From positions 4,402,001 to 4,466,000 of the forward strand of contig JAKSGN010000006.1 in NCBI GenBank assembly GCA_024180945.1: 64,000 nt of DNA, read 5' to 3'. Source of the DNA: Macrophomina tecta. Taxonomy: Eukaryota; Ascomycota; Dothideomycetes; Botryosphaeriales; Botryosphaeriaceae. The translations under genes were made by a program, and so were the position numbers. The notes beneath the pieces are model-generated. The model ran no database searches. It saw nothing but the letters and a program-made list of their open reading frames with translations, and was not told where the DNA came from. Position 1 is the first letter of the stretch. Each line of letters opens with the position of its first letter. Positions 1 through 12,531 of the stretch are shown one piece after another.

Positions 1-1578
1 GGAGTTGTGCACTCAATCAGGGCCGGCCCGAGTACTTAGCTTTTGTGATTGCCGTCAATTGTGGGACAGTGCCTGAACTGATGCTTTTCATAGCAGGCAG
101 GCATGGAGCCATTGTATTTTGTTGGACGACTGAAGCGGAAGATGAACCTGATTTGTGGCCGTGATTGACGATCCGTCAGGTGTTGGCACAAAGGATTTAG
201 TGGGGCTCCGCCTAGAGTGGAAATGGAGGCATAATCGACATTGGGGGCCAAAACGCTGCTGGCCTTCCCTCCGGTCAAACACTTCTTAGTCATACCCCCG
301 CTACAGGAGGCTCCATTGGAAGACGGTGAAGTGAGGAACGAACTGCTGCCTCAGTGTAGAGAGCAACGAGAAGCTCTCAGCCCCGACGCTTAGCTTCGCA
401 CTTCGACACCGTCGCAGTTGCGAAGCTCGAAGATCGACAGGAAGCTGACATACAGCCGATCCTTGACTGTCGTGCGAGTAAGTCTGCCTCGCCACCAAAC
501 GATCCCTTCGGGTTGCGCCGCTGCTTCAGTCAAACGAGGGAGCAAGACCCGCCTCTGCGTCATCGCAGAAGCTATTCATATGGGTGACGACCGTTTTTTT
601 TTTGGCGGGTTGCCATTCAGCCACCAACCAGCGCGTATCCGCAGCGCCCGAACGGTGAGGAGATGGCTCCCGTCTCACCGCATCTCGGGTCAAGGCCTCC
701 TTCGCCATTTGACACTCGGAAATAGACAATGTCCGTAAACGAGCATGGCCCTCGAAGTGACTTCAATACGGCGAAAGTCTGTTCAGCGCGAACCACGGGT
801 CCTCAGCTTCGCGACAGAAGCCCTGCCTAGGGCGAAGGCAGACGCGAGTCAGCGCAATCGCGCGAAACGGGCCAGTATGACAAGCGGCAGGCTGCGGATC
901 TGGAGAGAACTCGCGAAACTCTACCAGCGACCTCAGACCCGTTGGGGAGCAGAATCATCGCCCGAAGCTGTCCAGGATCTATCCAAAGCTCGGGCGGAAG
1001 AGAATGCGCCGGTCGATTGCCAAGTAAAGCCAGATGAGTCGCCCTAGAACTTGTGGCCGATGCGAGTCGTGTGCGCCGCCGTGTGGTGCCCCCTGGCTAT
1101 TGATCTGATGTTCTTTGGACGGCATGTCGCGCATGGAGGCGGATTTCGCAGTCACGGGATATGGCTCAGCGCCCTGCGGGGAGGGTCACCTCGTCGGTGG
1201 TCCGCTAGAAAGCGTGCGTCGCCCAAGACTTGGGAGCGAGGGCACGTTTGGCGGCCATAGCTTCTTTTCGCGCGTGTGTTGCCTTTCGTAGGGTAGGTGC
1301 AGCGAGGTTCGTCGCACCGCTTGGCGGGATCGAAGAATGCGACAGTGCTCTTGGCGCTTGGCCCTCAGAACTAGTTTCGCGCTGCTCACGAATCGCGGCC
1401 ATCCGCTCATTGTAGTCTTATTCTGGCGGTATTCCTTCATGTGGCGCACAATGCGTTTCAGGGGCGAATTCAGGGTCGCGCGGGAGCAATCGTGCTGACG
1501 AGGACGCCAGCGCCGTGAAGCTGGGAATACACTAGGTCAAGTGCAGGTCGAGGGCGAAAAAAGGAAAGGGAAAGGAGA

Positions 1579-1627
<49 letters not shown>

Positions 1628-2765
1628 GAAGCAAAAGGGCTTGGAACGATGGAAGCAATCATATTGCATCAGCGCAGGGTTGTTGCAGTGAGCTGGATAG
1701 GCAAGTAGGTGGCTTGAGAAGCGGGGTTTGAGCGCCCTCGGCCCACATGAGTCGGTGCGCCCAATAATGTTTCGCACCAATCGACTTGCAGATATTTTGG
1801 TGCGTGTAAGCGTGCAATGGATAAGGAGGATCTGTACTAATGAGCCGTCAGGCCGTCGTGGTTAGTCGCCTGAGATGGCGGTTTATGGGTGCTTGAGGGC
1901 GTTAGTGGCTGCGATTGGGCAGGGTGCCGTATTTCCAGGGCGCCTGCTCCGTGGAGACAAGCGCAGGGCCGTGGCGCCGAGGAGAAGCTTCTCCTGCTTA
2001 GCGGTCTAGGGCCATCTGCGAGGCATTTACGTATTAGTTTGGCCGGCATCCTCGTATTTTCCGTGGCTGAGTGAGGGCGCATCTGTGCGCACTACATTAG
2101 CAGACCCGGGGCGGTAAGGCCGTGTCGCATTTATCCGGAAAAACCACGCCGCAGGGACAGTGATGGGAGCAGAGGTAAGGACAGGCTGCAAAAGAAAGCC
2201 GGGAGCACAGCCTGCAGCGCCCAACAGCAGCCTAGGCAGGGGTGTCTGCTAGCTGCGCAATTTTTGGCTCGTGTCCAAGCTTTGCTAAGCTTTCAAAGCT
2301 CGCGGATCAGAGCCATTTGCGGGCAGCGCTCTGCCCTCCTGCGACTCCGATTCGCAGACAGCAGCGCGAAGCTTTCAGACACGCCTTAGCGTCGCCTTGG
2401 CCTGCGCTGCTGGGTCCGAAAGCCCTTAGCTCTGACAAGCCCCCGCTCGTATTGCTTTGTTTCAACCTTCCGTGCTCGCGCCGTCCTTCCCTCGCGTACG
2501 ACTGATCCTCGTTCTGGCCCCCTGTCGCGTGAACCCCTACCGAGCTGGCTAGGCTGAGCCTGCGTGCATCGCCTTTCGGAACAGACGATTGATCGTTCAG
2601 CTTATGTGCACCAACCCGCGAGTCCTGACACATGCCGTTCGCTGCTCATCGCCATGAAGCCACTTGAGCGAGCCTCCTCCCATTCCCATTCCACCATGAA
2701 CCCTTTATCCTCAGCCGCCCGATTCACACTCTCATCCACACGTCCGCCTTTTGCCTCCTCTCACC
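1..2765. other. no supportable gene
   Basis: Open frames here are short, overlap on both strands and show no family motif, membrane pattern or believable splice structure. The only clear structure is a GA microsatellite. A short T run occurs near 594-602. The stretch may be intergenic DNA or the flank of a gene outside the window. Confidence 0.5.
1583..1624. repeat. (GA)n microsatellite, about 21 units
   Basis: An uninterrupted GA dinucleotide tract is preceded by an imperfect purine-rich run (about 1560-1582). The low-complexity Ser/Leu frames read through it on the minus strand are artefacts of the repeat. Confidence 0.95.
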
Positions 2766-3263
2766 ATGCATCAATTCTCCGCCATCGTGCTCTTCCTCTT
2801 CTTCTTCTTGACGCACCCAAGCGAACAGCGGCCTTCTCCCCAGCTTGTGCGAAGCACCGGCTGCAAATGCGGGACCAGCGCTCCACGCAACAGCCACACA
2901 TTCTGGCTGGAACCACCTCCAATGGAAGCCCCCGGCGACACCTGCAGACGGCTTGCAGTCCAGCTCGAACACTGGCTGGACTCCATCGATGACCATAACG
3001 ACCTGCAGATGGCGTGGCGGCTGTACACCGAAGTCCTGCAGAGCCGACGGGCTCGTGCGGTAGAACAGCATAGACTGCTCGATGCACAATACAGCGTTGA
3101 AGGAGAGGCGCCGAATCAGCCCACACAAGTGATGTGTACCGTCGAGGGCATGGACGAGACGAGCCAAGGCGTCATGCTCTCGGATCTCCTCCTCGTGCGG
3201 CTTTTCCTGGGCGCAATCGCTCTGGTTGTCCTCTTCGAATCACTGACAACGATATTGGGGTGA
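2766..3263 (+). CDS. hypothetical small membrane protein
   Basis: A 165-residue uninterrupted frame starts at an ATG with a favourable context (CACC before it). The N-terminus is a hydrophobic Phe/Leu-rich segment (about residues 4-16) that could be a signal peptide or anchor. A CKC motif follows near residue 33. The middle is soluble and charged, and a second hydrophobic segment ends the protein (about residues 143-160). I recognise no family. It lies about 470 bp upstream of the sulfatase-like gene on the same strand, with no sign of co-regulation. It could be an unspliced fragment of a larger gene or a chance frame; the two hydrophobic ends and the start context are the only positive evidence. 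Confidence 0.4.
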   Translation: MHQFSAIVLFLFFFLTHPSEQRPSPQLVRSTGCKCGTSAPRNSHTFWLEPPPMEAPGDTCRRLAVQLEHWLDSIDDHNDLQMAWRLYTEVLQSRRARAVEQHRLLDAQYSVEGEAPNQPTQVMCTVEGMDETSQGVMLSDLLLVRLFLGAIALVVLFESLTTILG

Positions 3264-3733
3264 GTAAGCCCAAACGGGGTTGCAATCGAGCGGCGCTAAC
3301 CAGCAGGGCAGGAATCTGAGCAAGGGAATGCGCACGGCTTTCCCCGTGCGGACGGGCGGTGCGATCCGGCTGTGATGAATCAGAGCGCGGGTGTATCTGT
3401 ATGTAATGTCAAATAAGCCTTGTGCGAGTCAGACCTTCCAGACTTGGCTGTGAAATAAGCATGCGCGCGTCTCAGCTCGTGGACAGTCGCACTGCCGCAA
3501 CGGGGCGAGCGCTGCTTGTGATTCAGCTCTCTCGGTGCAATCCTGCCAGCTGCCTAAATGGCGCAATCCCCTGTCGCACTCGATGCCCCGTGCACAGTCT
3601 TCCGGTGCCCGCTCTTCTAGCCGTAAGGCGAATGCCGTGGGGCTTGCGCGCTTTTCTGTTACTGGCCACATATAACAGCTGCAGCTACCACCTGCGCACG
3701 CGATCAGCCCCCGACCCCTCGTACGCCCTTTGC

Positions 3734-6563
3734 ATGACCATGGAGCCTCCCTTCTGGCAATTGCGAGCCAAGAGCCAGTTCACCCTTCTCTTCGTTTCGT
3801 CTTTTGCCGCAAAGCTCATTCACCTCTACAGTCATCGCTCATCCCTTCCCATCCTCCTCATCGTCCTTTACACCCCAACCTTTCTACTACCTGACGTCCT
3901 CCTGGTTCTTTTTGGAAAGTTTGTGTACAGTCACAACAGGTCGAGGATATGGAAGCTATTCGGCGCTCTTCTCGCGTGAGTAGCCTCGGTGAAGTCTGCC
4001 CTCAGTGTGAGACTGCCGCTGACCTCACCTTAGCATCCTCACCGTTGCCGCTTCGGCTTCTCAGATCTCCTTCTACATGACCACTGGTGGTGAAGTGCAG
4101 TGGATGGCAGCTGGGAACCTGGCCAAGGACCCTGGCGGCCTCCGCATGCTTCTATCCGAGCTTCCCAAGTTCTTCATTCTCGTCCTCGTCTTTCTGCTCA
4201 TCGCATGGCTCATCGCGCCCCGCTTCAATGCCACCCTCGACCATATTTTCCAGAAAACCAATCTCGCTTTCAGGCAGGCATATCTTTATTTCAGAGGAAG
4301 GGCCCAGTTGAATGGGTACCATCAGCTAGATGGTGCTTCCGACAAGAAGTGAGCCAACCCGAGCTGTATTTCTTATTTTTATTTTTATTCGGAAAATTGC
4401 TAACCGTGTATTAGCAAGCCTGTAGAAGCGGATATTCCGTCATTGAAGAGGTCCGCTGCGATCTGCCTCACAGTATTGATGGCCTTCAATACCGTGTTGG
4501 TCCTCCAGATTGTTCGTCCGAGGAACCCACCGTACGCTCATATGAGCGGATCCCTCCCCATCACACTATTCGAATCCCTTTTCTTCAGCCCCATCAATGC
4601 CGACTTCTGTCTACCGCATGCGCCGCACCATGTGGAATTCCCCTTTGAGGAATACGTAAAAGCCTCTGGTTATGCTCCGCCACCAGGCTGGAAGCCATTT
4701 ACTGAAGAGTGTCTTGAGGCCGGTCTATTCTCGACACCACATCACGACGATTTTGATACAAACGCGCGGTCGCATGCTTCAGCAAGTGGCAATGACCCTC
4801 GATACAACAGTTCGAAAGGTGAACGCCCTGCAGGCTATAACCCGGCATGTGATCCCCTGAAGCTGTCGAATTTGAACTCGAGCCTGCTGGAACCCCTTAT
4901 GGACGTCATAAAGACCGAAAAGCCACGAATCAATCACGTCCTCTTCGTCACCCTTGAAAGTACCCGCAAGGACATGTTTCCATTCAAGAAGGACAGCAGT
5001 GCCTACAACAGCATTCTCTCCACCTACGGCTCTTCCGCTACTGACGTCATGGATGAGCTCAATGAGAAACTCCGCAACCTCACAAGAACAGCTGCCTTTC
5101 TAACTGGTGAGCCCTCTGGCTTTGAAAATAGCCAAGCCTCGAACACGACTCAATACCTCGGACCGTGGGCCTCACAGTTCCACACCGGCCATGGCGGGAT
5201 CAACGTTCAACATGCAATGACCGGCAGTGCCTTTACATTGAAAAGCCTCATAACAAGCCACTGCGGGATCGATCCTTTACCTGTCGACTTCACTGAAGAA
5301 GTCAGAGGCCGGATGTATCAGCCATGCTTCCCCCACGTTCTGGGTCTCTTCAACAAGGCCAATCAGGACGCCTCGACAGGCAAGAATACACAAGCTCGCA
5401 CGTGGGATGCCGCCCTAGTTCAAAGCATAACAGACCAATGGGACTCTCAGTACACCCTTGATGAGCAGATGGGCTTTTCCGCCGAGAACATCATTCTCGA
5501 CACAACACTTGAGGACGAAAAGGCTGCTCACTACCCGCCGAAGGAACCGCGCTGTAACTACTTCGGGTACCCGGAAACAGAGTCACTCCCATACCTTCGC
5601 GACATGTTCGTCGATGCAAAGAAGAACAACCGCCGCCTCTGGGCGAGCCATATCACAAGCACGACTCACCACCCCTACAGCGTGCCTGAATCCTGGAACG
5701 GCCAGCAGGATTACGTCGCCAAGCGGCGTTTCGCCGGCCTAGAGGGCGAGGAGTTCGACCGCTACCTCAACACGATCAAATACCAAGACCAGTACCTGGA
5801 CACGCTCATGACCATGCTCCACGACATCCGCGTGCTGAACGAGACCCTCGTCGTCCTCGTCGGCGACCACGGCCTCGCATTCACCACGCCGGACGGCTCG
5901 AAGTCAACGTTCGAAAATGGGCACGTCTCCAACTTCGCCATCCCCCTCGTCTTCGTGCACCCGGCCCTCCCGCGCATCCAGGTGGACGCCCAGACCACGC
6001 CGACCTCCATCCTCCCCACCGTGCTGGACATCCTGCTCCAAACGAACTCGCTCGGCGCGCCGGAGGAGAGGATCGCGCAGGGCCTCCTCCCCCGCTACCA
6101 GGGCCAATCCATGATCCGCGCGCAGAGCTGGAGCGTCCCCGTCGCCGCCGCGCCCGCCCGCGACCTCGCCTACCGCAACGTCTCCGGGCCCCAGCCCTTC
6201 CACTTCTCCGTCATCAATCCGGGCGGCTCCCTTCTCGCCATCGCCCAGCACGCCTCCCCCTATCGCCTCATGCTCCCCTTGTGCTCCGCCCTGCCGCTCC
6301 GCTTCACCGACCTGTCGACTTCGCCGCACGAGACGGAGGAGCTGGTCGCGTGGAGCGCGAAGGGCGTCGTCGATGCCGTGCGCAAGCGGCATGGGGACGC
6401 CGCGGCCGAGTGGGTTGATTTGGCACAGAAGCTCGGCGAGTGGTGGGTCTGGGAGACGCGGAGGCGGTGGGGGTATGAATTGCCTGCCAGGAGCACGGAT
6501 CGGGGCGCTTCGGGGACGGGGGCTGCGGGGAGGATTAAGAAGGCGCATTGGTGGGAAACATGA
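3734..6563 (+). CDS. membrane-anchored sulfatase/alkaline phosphatase-fold protein
   Basis: Three exons (3734-3975, 4034-4348, 4415-6563) join in frame to give about 901 residues. Introns are 58 and 66 bp, with GTGAG donors and TTAG acceptors. The first third holds several hydrophobic segments, including one near 4165-4215 and one just after the third exon begins. The extracytoplasmic part has alkaline-phosphatase-superfamily signatures: a VTLEST metal-site motif near residue 360, an HGG...GSAFTLKSL block that probably carries the nucleophilic Thr, a THHPY motif, and a VGDHG metal-binding motif near residue 668. This arrangement of membrane stem plus sulfatase domain resembles LTA-synthase-like and fungal sulfatase-domain proteins acting on phospho- or sulfo-esters at the cell surface. 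The substrate is unknown. The start is the first of two close ATGs; an upstream in-frame ATG (3632) would lengthen the N-terminus. The 3' end converges on UVE1, 245 bp away. Confidence 0.85.
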
Positions 6564-6808
6564 GTGTGGGCACATGGACGGCTGGGATTGTGTCATTTTG
6601 GCATGCATTTCAAACGGAGTTGGGATAGTCTCTGCTGGGTCAATCGGCTGTGAGTTTATGTATGCATATGTGTATTATGAGCAGGGCAATAGAATTTATG
6701 CCCGGCGGTTTACATTTTTCTTAAATTTGACTTCGTGTAATTGATCGAAGCGAGTTCAAGCCTCACAATCCAACTTCCTCCAACTTCCTGATTTGAGCGT
6801 ACAAGTTT

Positions 6809-9198
6809 TCAGTCAGACATCTCCTCCTTATAGCTAACTCTGGCCCGCCCAACCCTCCCGCTCTTCCTGGCCGCCGGCTCTGTCCCCTTGGCATTTCCCA
6901 CATCCACTTCTCCTTCCTCTTCGTCACCATCCAACTTCGGCATATCCACATCCTCATCCTCCCCATCCGACGTCGACGGTGTCGGCACACTCTTCGCAGC
7001 CTTCTTCGGCCTGCCACTCTGCGCCCTCTTCGGCGCCGGTTTCTTCTTCCGCGTGCCCACCACCTCCTCCTCTTCCCCATCCCCCTCCTTTTCGGGCGCA
7101 GCAGCCGCATCCGCGGCCGCCACCTCCGCCGCAATCTTCTTCTTCCGCGCGGGCGTCAACTTCCCCTCATCATTCTTCTTGACGCCCCTCTTCGCCGGCC
7201 TCAACCACTCCTCCATCCCCGGCGGCCAATACACGCGGCGCTCCGGTCCGCCCATACCGACTTCGTCTTCAGGTACAACAAGAGGTAGAGCCGCATCCTC
7301 TAAATCCTCAGCCGCCGCCTCAAGGATATCGTCCCCATTGACGTTCTTCTTCAACCCTTTCTTCTTCTTTGGCATCGCTTTCTTACTAGCGGCAGCGCGG
7401 ACGGGCTTGTTCTCGTCCTGGCGGACGTGTGGGATGATGTCATTGAACAAGTCCCAGCCGGGCAACTTAAAGTTGCGCATGAGCTCGAAGACGGCCTGCT
7501 CCTTATCCTTGGCCTCAATCATGAGGTCCATATCGTTTGCGCAAGGGGGCAGGGTGAAGGGGCGCGGGTTGTGTTTGCGGCGCTGCATCGGCGTGATGGC
7601 GGCGGGGGTTGGTTCGGAGTAGTGCATCTTCTGGCGGATACCCTTGCGGGTCCATGTGGCCGTTATTTGGGGGTAGAGGTCCATGATATCGCGGGTGCCC
7701 TCGCGCAGCTTGTCGGCGTCGAAGAGGATGTTGTGATGGTGGAAGTCGAGGACGAGGGGGATGTTGAGCTCTTGGCATACGGGAAGCAGGTCATGCACCG
7801 TCCAGCTGACGTCGTCATTCTCGAGGACAAGGCGGTTCTTGACTGAGGGCGAGAGTTTAGCGTAGTTTTCCCGGAAGCGGTCGAGCGTGGCGGGTTTGTC
7901 ACCAAATGTCCCGCCCATGTGCAAGATCATGACGGCGTCGCGGTCTTGTTGCGGAGGAAGCTTCAGGAGGCTGAGCATCTCGTCGTGGTACTCGAGGTCT
8001 CTGAAAGCATTGTCGATGACGGACTTGCGAGGGGAACCCAATTGAGTAAACTGGCGCTGAAGTCAGAAGGGTGGATCAGATGCCTAAAAGGGAAAGGCTG
8101 CTTACCTGGCCGGGATGTGTTGTGACCGTATGGCCAAGCTCTGCGATGACTTTTCCTGCTTCCGCCAATGTTTCTGCCGCAAAGGGAGCTAATTTGTATC
8201 CATACTCCTCATGGCTGGCGAAAGGGAACATTTCACTGCTCAGGCGCAAGAATTTGATACCGTACTTCTCGTTCCACCGCACCATCTTGATAATGTCCCG
8301 AGCATTAGCCAACCCAAGACTCTCAACAAACTCTTGACCACGCCGAACCTCAGCCGGCTGTTCCTTGTCAGGGCGGTTCTTCGTAGCGTGTTCAGGCTGG
8401 GAGGGATCTTTGAGCGGATGTCGGTGGTCAATGATGGAGGCAATACGGCAAGTCCGTGAACTAAAGACTGGAGGAGTCGCATTCCGTAGGTATGTGTTAA
8501 GACAGGCCTAATATCAAATTAGAAGATGATTTACCAGTTCAAATGACATGATCACATACATATCCTAGTCTCCCCTTCCATGGCAGAGGAAGATAATCGC
8601 TGTGGACGGGAGGAGGCCTGGACACAGCTTTTTGAACTTCCTCTTCATCTGCCACTTCCTCGTCTTCTGCTTCAGGATCCGAAACAGGTAATTCTTCGCC
8701 CACACCTTTCGCTTTCGAAGCATTCTTCTTCGGGATCTCTAATGCTTGTTCGGTAGTGGCGGCGTTCTTATTCGCCTTTCCGCGCTTCTTAGGCCTCGGT
8801 GATGTATCAGGGGCATCAGATAGCAGCGAATCCAGTGCCTCTTCACCACCCATGGCCGGGGCAATCTTGCCATTGACGGCGCTGTCCGGCGATGCTCGCA
8901 ACGCGGTTGGTGCATCAATGACTTCGCCGTTTATATCGGGATCGGTGCTCGCATTATTGGCGTTTCTCGCTGAGGATCTCCGTTTGAGACCATTTGTAGG
9001 TGGCAAGGGGATTGGGGTCCTCTTCGAAGGAGGCGTAATATCCTCTGCTGCAGGGACAGCAGCTGAAGCGCGGCTTCGTTTCGGCATGGTGAAGAGGCGT
9101 ACGAGAGGCGTTACCTGCGGTTGGAGGAGGCGCGAAAGCAGGGCCCTGCGGCTGAACAAACGTGACGCTGAAGCGGAAGAAGAGAGAAGGTATGGCAT
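6809..9198 (-). CDS. uve1: UV damage endonuclease (UVDE/UVE1 family)
   Basis: Three minus-strand exons (9198-8560, 8507-8106, 8050-6809) join in frame to 760 residues. The catalytic TIM-barrel part is unmistakable: a GRLGYACLNT block spanning the first intron, FLRLSSEMFPFASHE, a THPGQFTQLGSPR metal-site motif spanning the second intron, YHDEM, ILHMGG, LENDD and LDFHHH. Family members nick DNA 5' of UV photoproducts and start an alternative excision repair pathway in nucleus and mitochondria. The N-terminal 37 residues are rich in Ser, Arg and Leu without acidic residues and look like a mitochondrial presequence. A second in-frame ATG at 9087 begins a Lys/Arg-rich nuclear-type start. The C-terminus after the barrel (roughly 200 residues) is Lys/Ala/Glu-rich, low-complexity and probably disordered. 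Splice junctions are canonical and no lesion was seen. Confidence 0.93.
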
Positions 9199-11428
9199 TC
9201 GATGTCGAGATGGCGCTGAGAGGGATCAAGGTGCTGGAGGGACAATGAAAGGAGAGCGAAGCAGGGCAGACCTCAAGCAGCAACAGCCGCTGCAGACGCC
9301 ACAGCGGATTTGTTTTGCCAAGGCCATGATGAAAGTGCACGCTAGAGGGGTGCAAGTGCGGTAAGACAGTGCCTGAGTCTATGATGCGGATGGCGGCGAC
9401 AGATCTCCAAGATCGGGGATCCCTCGCCAATCTCGGAATGACGTCAGCGATCAGACGCGAGCGCGTTGCGACGCGTCTCCCCGAGTGCGGCGGCCCGGAA
9501 ACAACACACAATTCCAGTACCGCGTTGCACATGAGACGCAACTTCTCTGCGCCTGCCGGTTATGAATCCCGGATATGAACTTTCTTTTACCGATACTTGG
9601 TTGAGGTTTCCTCTGTGGGTTGACAGTAGCGGCTCCTACACGAAACCCCCACGCACAGCAGTACGGGGCGTCCTCATTTCATCCTGCTTTCGCTCTACAA
9701 AATATCTGCAGCCAGTTTTAATTTAGGGGACCTAAAGGGGAACTTAGGAGCCTCAGCGGCTTTGATCACACCTGCGCGCCGTGGAATGCCTCAACACCAA
9801 CATCAAGGCCATTAAGAACTCCGCTGGGCGGGGGTTACGCCTGGGTTACTACCAAGCTCTATAATCTCGATCCTCAATCTTCATCTACGGCCATGGAAGT
9901 CGGCTCTCCAGCGGCAAGGTTGCCAGATGAGGCCAGGCTGAGGTGCTCTTCATGGGCCGAAGCAACTACGCGGATCTAAGGGCACAGAGGATGTCACCTC
10001 CCTACAGTCACGACTGTTAACATATTGCCTTTTGGTCCTTGGAATACCTTAACGGCGACTTTCGCTCCCTCTTCCGGGGTGGTACGACGAGTTTGACGGC
10101 GGCAGCCTGCTGCCTGCAACACTTCCGCCGCGCCCTTCGTTCTGTCGGCCTGCCGTCTGTCCCTCGACCGGCGGTGGGTCTGATGGTTCGATCCTGCGAT
10201 ATCGCTGCTATATCGGTGGCTTACGGTCAAGCGGTCAGGGGCCTCAGCTGCCCGAATCGAGGTCACGGCACATCTCGCAACCACATCCGCGAGAAGATTT
10301 TCTGACTCACTCTGGGCATTCCCAGCACTTCTTTGGCCCTGGCGAGCTCCCTGTTCAAAGCGGCGATGCCTGCATGTGATTGAATTGCCACGGTGGACGG
10401 TGTGCGGTCCGCGATCATGGCCCGCGCAGAAACATGCCATTTGTGGGCCGTCGGAGGGCACCGCGTCTATGCGTCAACACCTCAACTAGGAGAGCAGCTG
10501 GAGACAGCTACGCTGAGCGCAAGACTTTTGTTCCATCGAGGCGTCCTTCTTACGAGCGTAAGCCTCAGCAGAGCAGTCCGAAACCGCAGCAGGTGAGCCA
10601 CCATGGCGTGACGACTACCGAAACACCAGGCAAACACTTGTGGATAACAAAACATGGATTCGGCGGGCCTCAACACTGAGAACGGAACTATCGTCCCTCA
10701 ACGCAGTAGTATGGATCTGAGCTGAGCCCTTTGCGTGTGTGAGTTGAGGGGGCCCCTTCGACGAAAGACATCGGCTGACTTCCCGTGGCATGAGCGGTTC
10801 TGCCCACTTCATCCTATCTCTCCACCTGGGCACACCTGGTCTTGCTCACCGCCAAGATCGCATACATGGCGTGCCTGGGGCCCTGGCCATGTATTGACGC
10901 TGTATTAAGGGAAGCGCGCCAAAAAAAAAAAAAAAAAAAATAGAAAAACAGGGCCAATCAGTGTGATTTGCAGCAACTGTGATCTGACGCTAATGAGCAT
11001 CGTCCCCAAATGCAAGGGGTCACCAGCCATGAAAGGCGCTCGGATACCCAGGCTATGCATCTGTCACGCCACTCTGGAAGTCACTTTGCTAAAAATGGAG
11101 ACTCAAAACAGCGGAGACAAGGTTCGTGGTTTGAGAGGGTGGAGTTCTGTACATTTCGTTATCTCGAGCGAGTACACTCTGATCCTATCCCAGCCGGGCT
11201 TTCAAAACGCCGGTGATATTATCGTAATAATGAAAAGGAAAAAATTCTACTGCTAGTCTTTCCGGGTATCCAGCTTTTCCGGTAAAATGTTGTGTGTAGG
11301 GTGCACACGAAAACGCCCGCCAAACGCCAGATGTCTGTTAGAAATGCTGTTACCGCCGTTTCCTTACATCTCTACAGTCATAACTTGTTTTTGTTTTCTG
11401 TTTGTGTCTCCTTAGTCACTGCCTTGTT
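9199..11428. other. intergenic, no supported gene
   Basis: No frame carries a recognised domain. One minus-strand stretch at about 10270-10380 reads like protein (it includes ALNRELARAKEVLG) but runs into stops within about 45 codons, so it may be a worn gene or transposon remnant. A run of 20 A lies at about 10921-10940. Confidence 0.5.
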
Positions 11429-12531
11429 TCAGTTCACAAAACCCATGGGACCTCGCCTGGTCCAGGCCCAGCCCTCTTCCCGCCGCCTGCGCAAGCCCTC
11501 GAGCTCCCTCAGCTGCTCGTTCTCGTTGGCGAGCCTCTCGTGCTCGGCCTCGAGGTATTTGATGTACTCGACGGCGCCGGCGAGCACGGCGGCCTTGCTG
11601 GGCTTGGGCACGGCGGCGCTGTAGCCACCGTATGAGTCGTCGTCCTCCTCGGAGGTGGAGCACGAGCGCGTGCGCGGCTGCGGCAGCGTGCGCACGGCGC
11701 GGCGGAGGCGCTCGAGCTCGTTGTTGAGGCCCTCGCGGTACTTCTTCTCGACCTGGTTGTGGGGCTGGCGCGTCTTGGTTGCGGTGGGGCGCGAGGAGGT
11801 GGGTGGTGCGGCAGAGTTGTCGATCTGCTGCTGGTGTGGCTGCTGCGGGAGTGGCGCGCCGCCTTGCGGCCGGTTCCGGAGCATGCGCTTGGGCGCAGGG
11901 GGGATCTCTTCCATCATGGGTGAGGAGGGAGCGGAGCGCTTGAGCGAGGATCGGCGCGGGGATGAAGCGGCTGTGGCGGTGCCGGAGGTGCAGTTGGTGG
12001 CGGCGTCCATGTCGTGCTCGTGGTGAGAGAAGGGTGATTCGGGACCTGAGAGAGATGGTGTGGGCGAGACGGCCATATCAAACTCGAAGGCCGAGCTGGA
12101 GTAGGGGTTCTCGCTGCTGGTCAGCGAAGTGGTGGCGGGATCCTGGCAGGAGAAGTCGTCGGCGATGGCGGGCAAGGTGGGTGCAGCAGCGAGGTTGGTC
12201 TGCCACGGCTGGATTTGGGAGGAGTTACGGGCTTCTTTTGACAGCGGACGGCGTTGGGTGCTGTCGTGGAAGTCTGGCGTGATCATGGAATGATTGCGGG
12301 CCAGAAGGGGTGGCGTGGTGACGGACGAGGTCGCCAACGGACCGCCTGGCAATTCAACAGTGCTGGTGGGGTAGTCCAGGCAATCGGAGTTGATCCAGTC
12401 GTCGAAGCTGTAGCTGGTTGCAGCAGGTTGATCAAAGGATGCTGAAGCTATGGTCAGCCCTGCGGCTAGACTAGAAGCGGGTGGCGGCGGAGCGCACTCA
12501 GAGACATGGCTTCCAGCCAATCAACGGTCAT
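11429..12531 (-). CDS. bHLH transcription factor (SREBP-like basic region)
   Basis: A large minus-strand exon encodes a Ser/Pro-rich N-terminal half and a C-terminal bHLH. The basic region HNQVEKKYREGLN has the Glu that contacts E-boxes and a Tyr at the position typical of SREBP-type proteins. A long Ser/Glu/Asp-rich loop separates it from helix 2 (KPSKAAVLAGAVEYIKYLE), which runs into a short leucine-zipper-like helix. No membrane segment follows, so it is not a classical membrane-tethered SREBP. The 5' end is uncertain. The exon frame has a TGA just upstream of 12520 and no ATG until 12286. A small first exon 12531-12498, a 56-bp intron and exon 2 from 12441 restore a start (348 residues), but the GTGCGC donor is weak. 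It is probably a nuclear regulator; its targets are unknown. Confidence 0.75.

Noticed and set aside
1470..1780. Ser/Leu-repeat proteins on the minus strand
   Set aside because: They are translations of the GA microsatellite.
5904..6608. 234-codon minus-strand frame inside the sulfatase-like gene
   Set aside because: It is a shadow of the GC-rich third exon and has no independent features.
6888..7622. 244-codon plus-strand Ser/Phe-rich frame
   Set aside because: It is the complement of the Lys/Glu-rich UVE1 tail; low complexity only.
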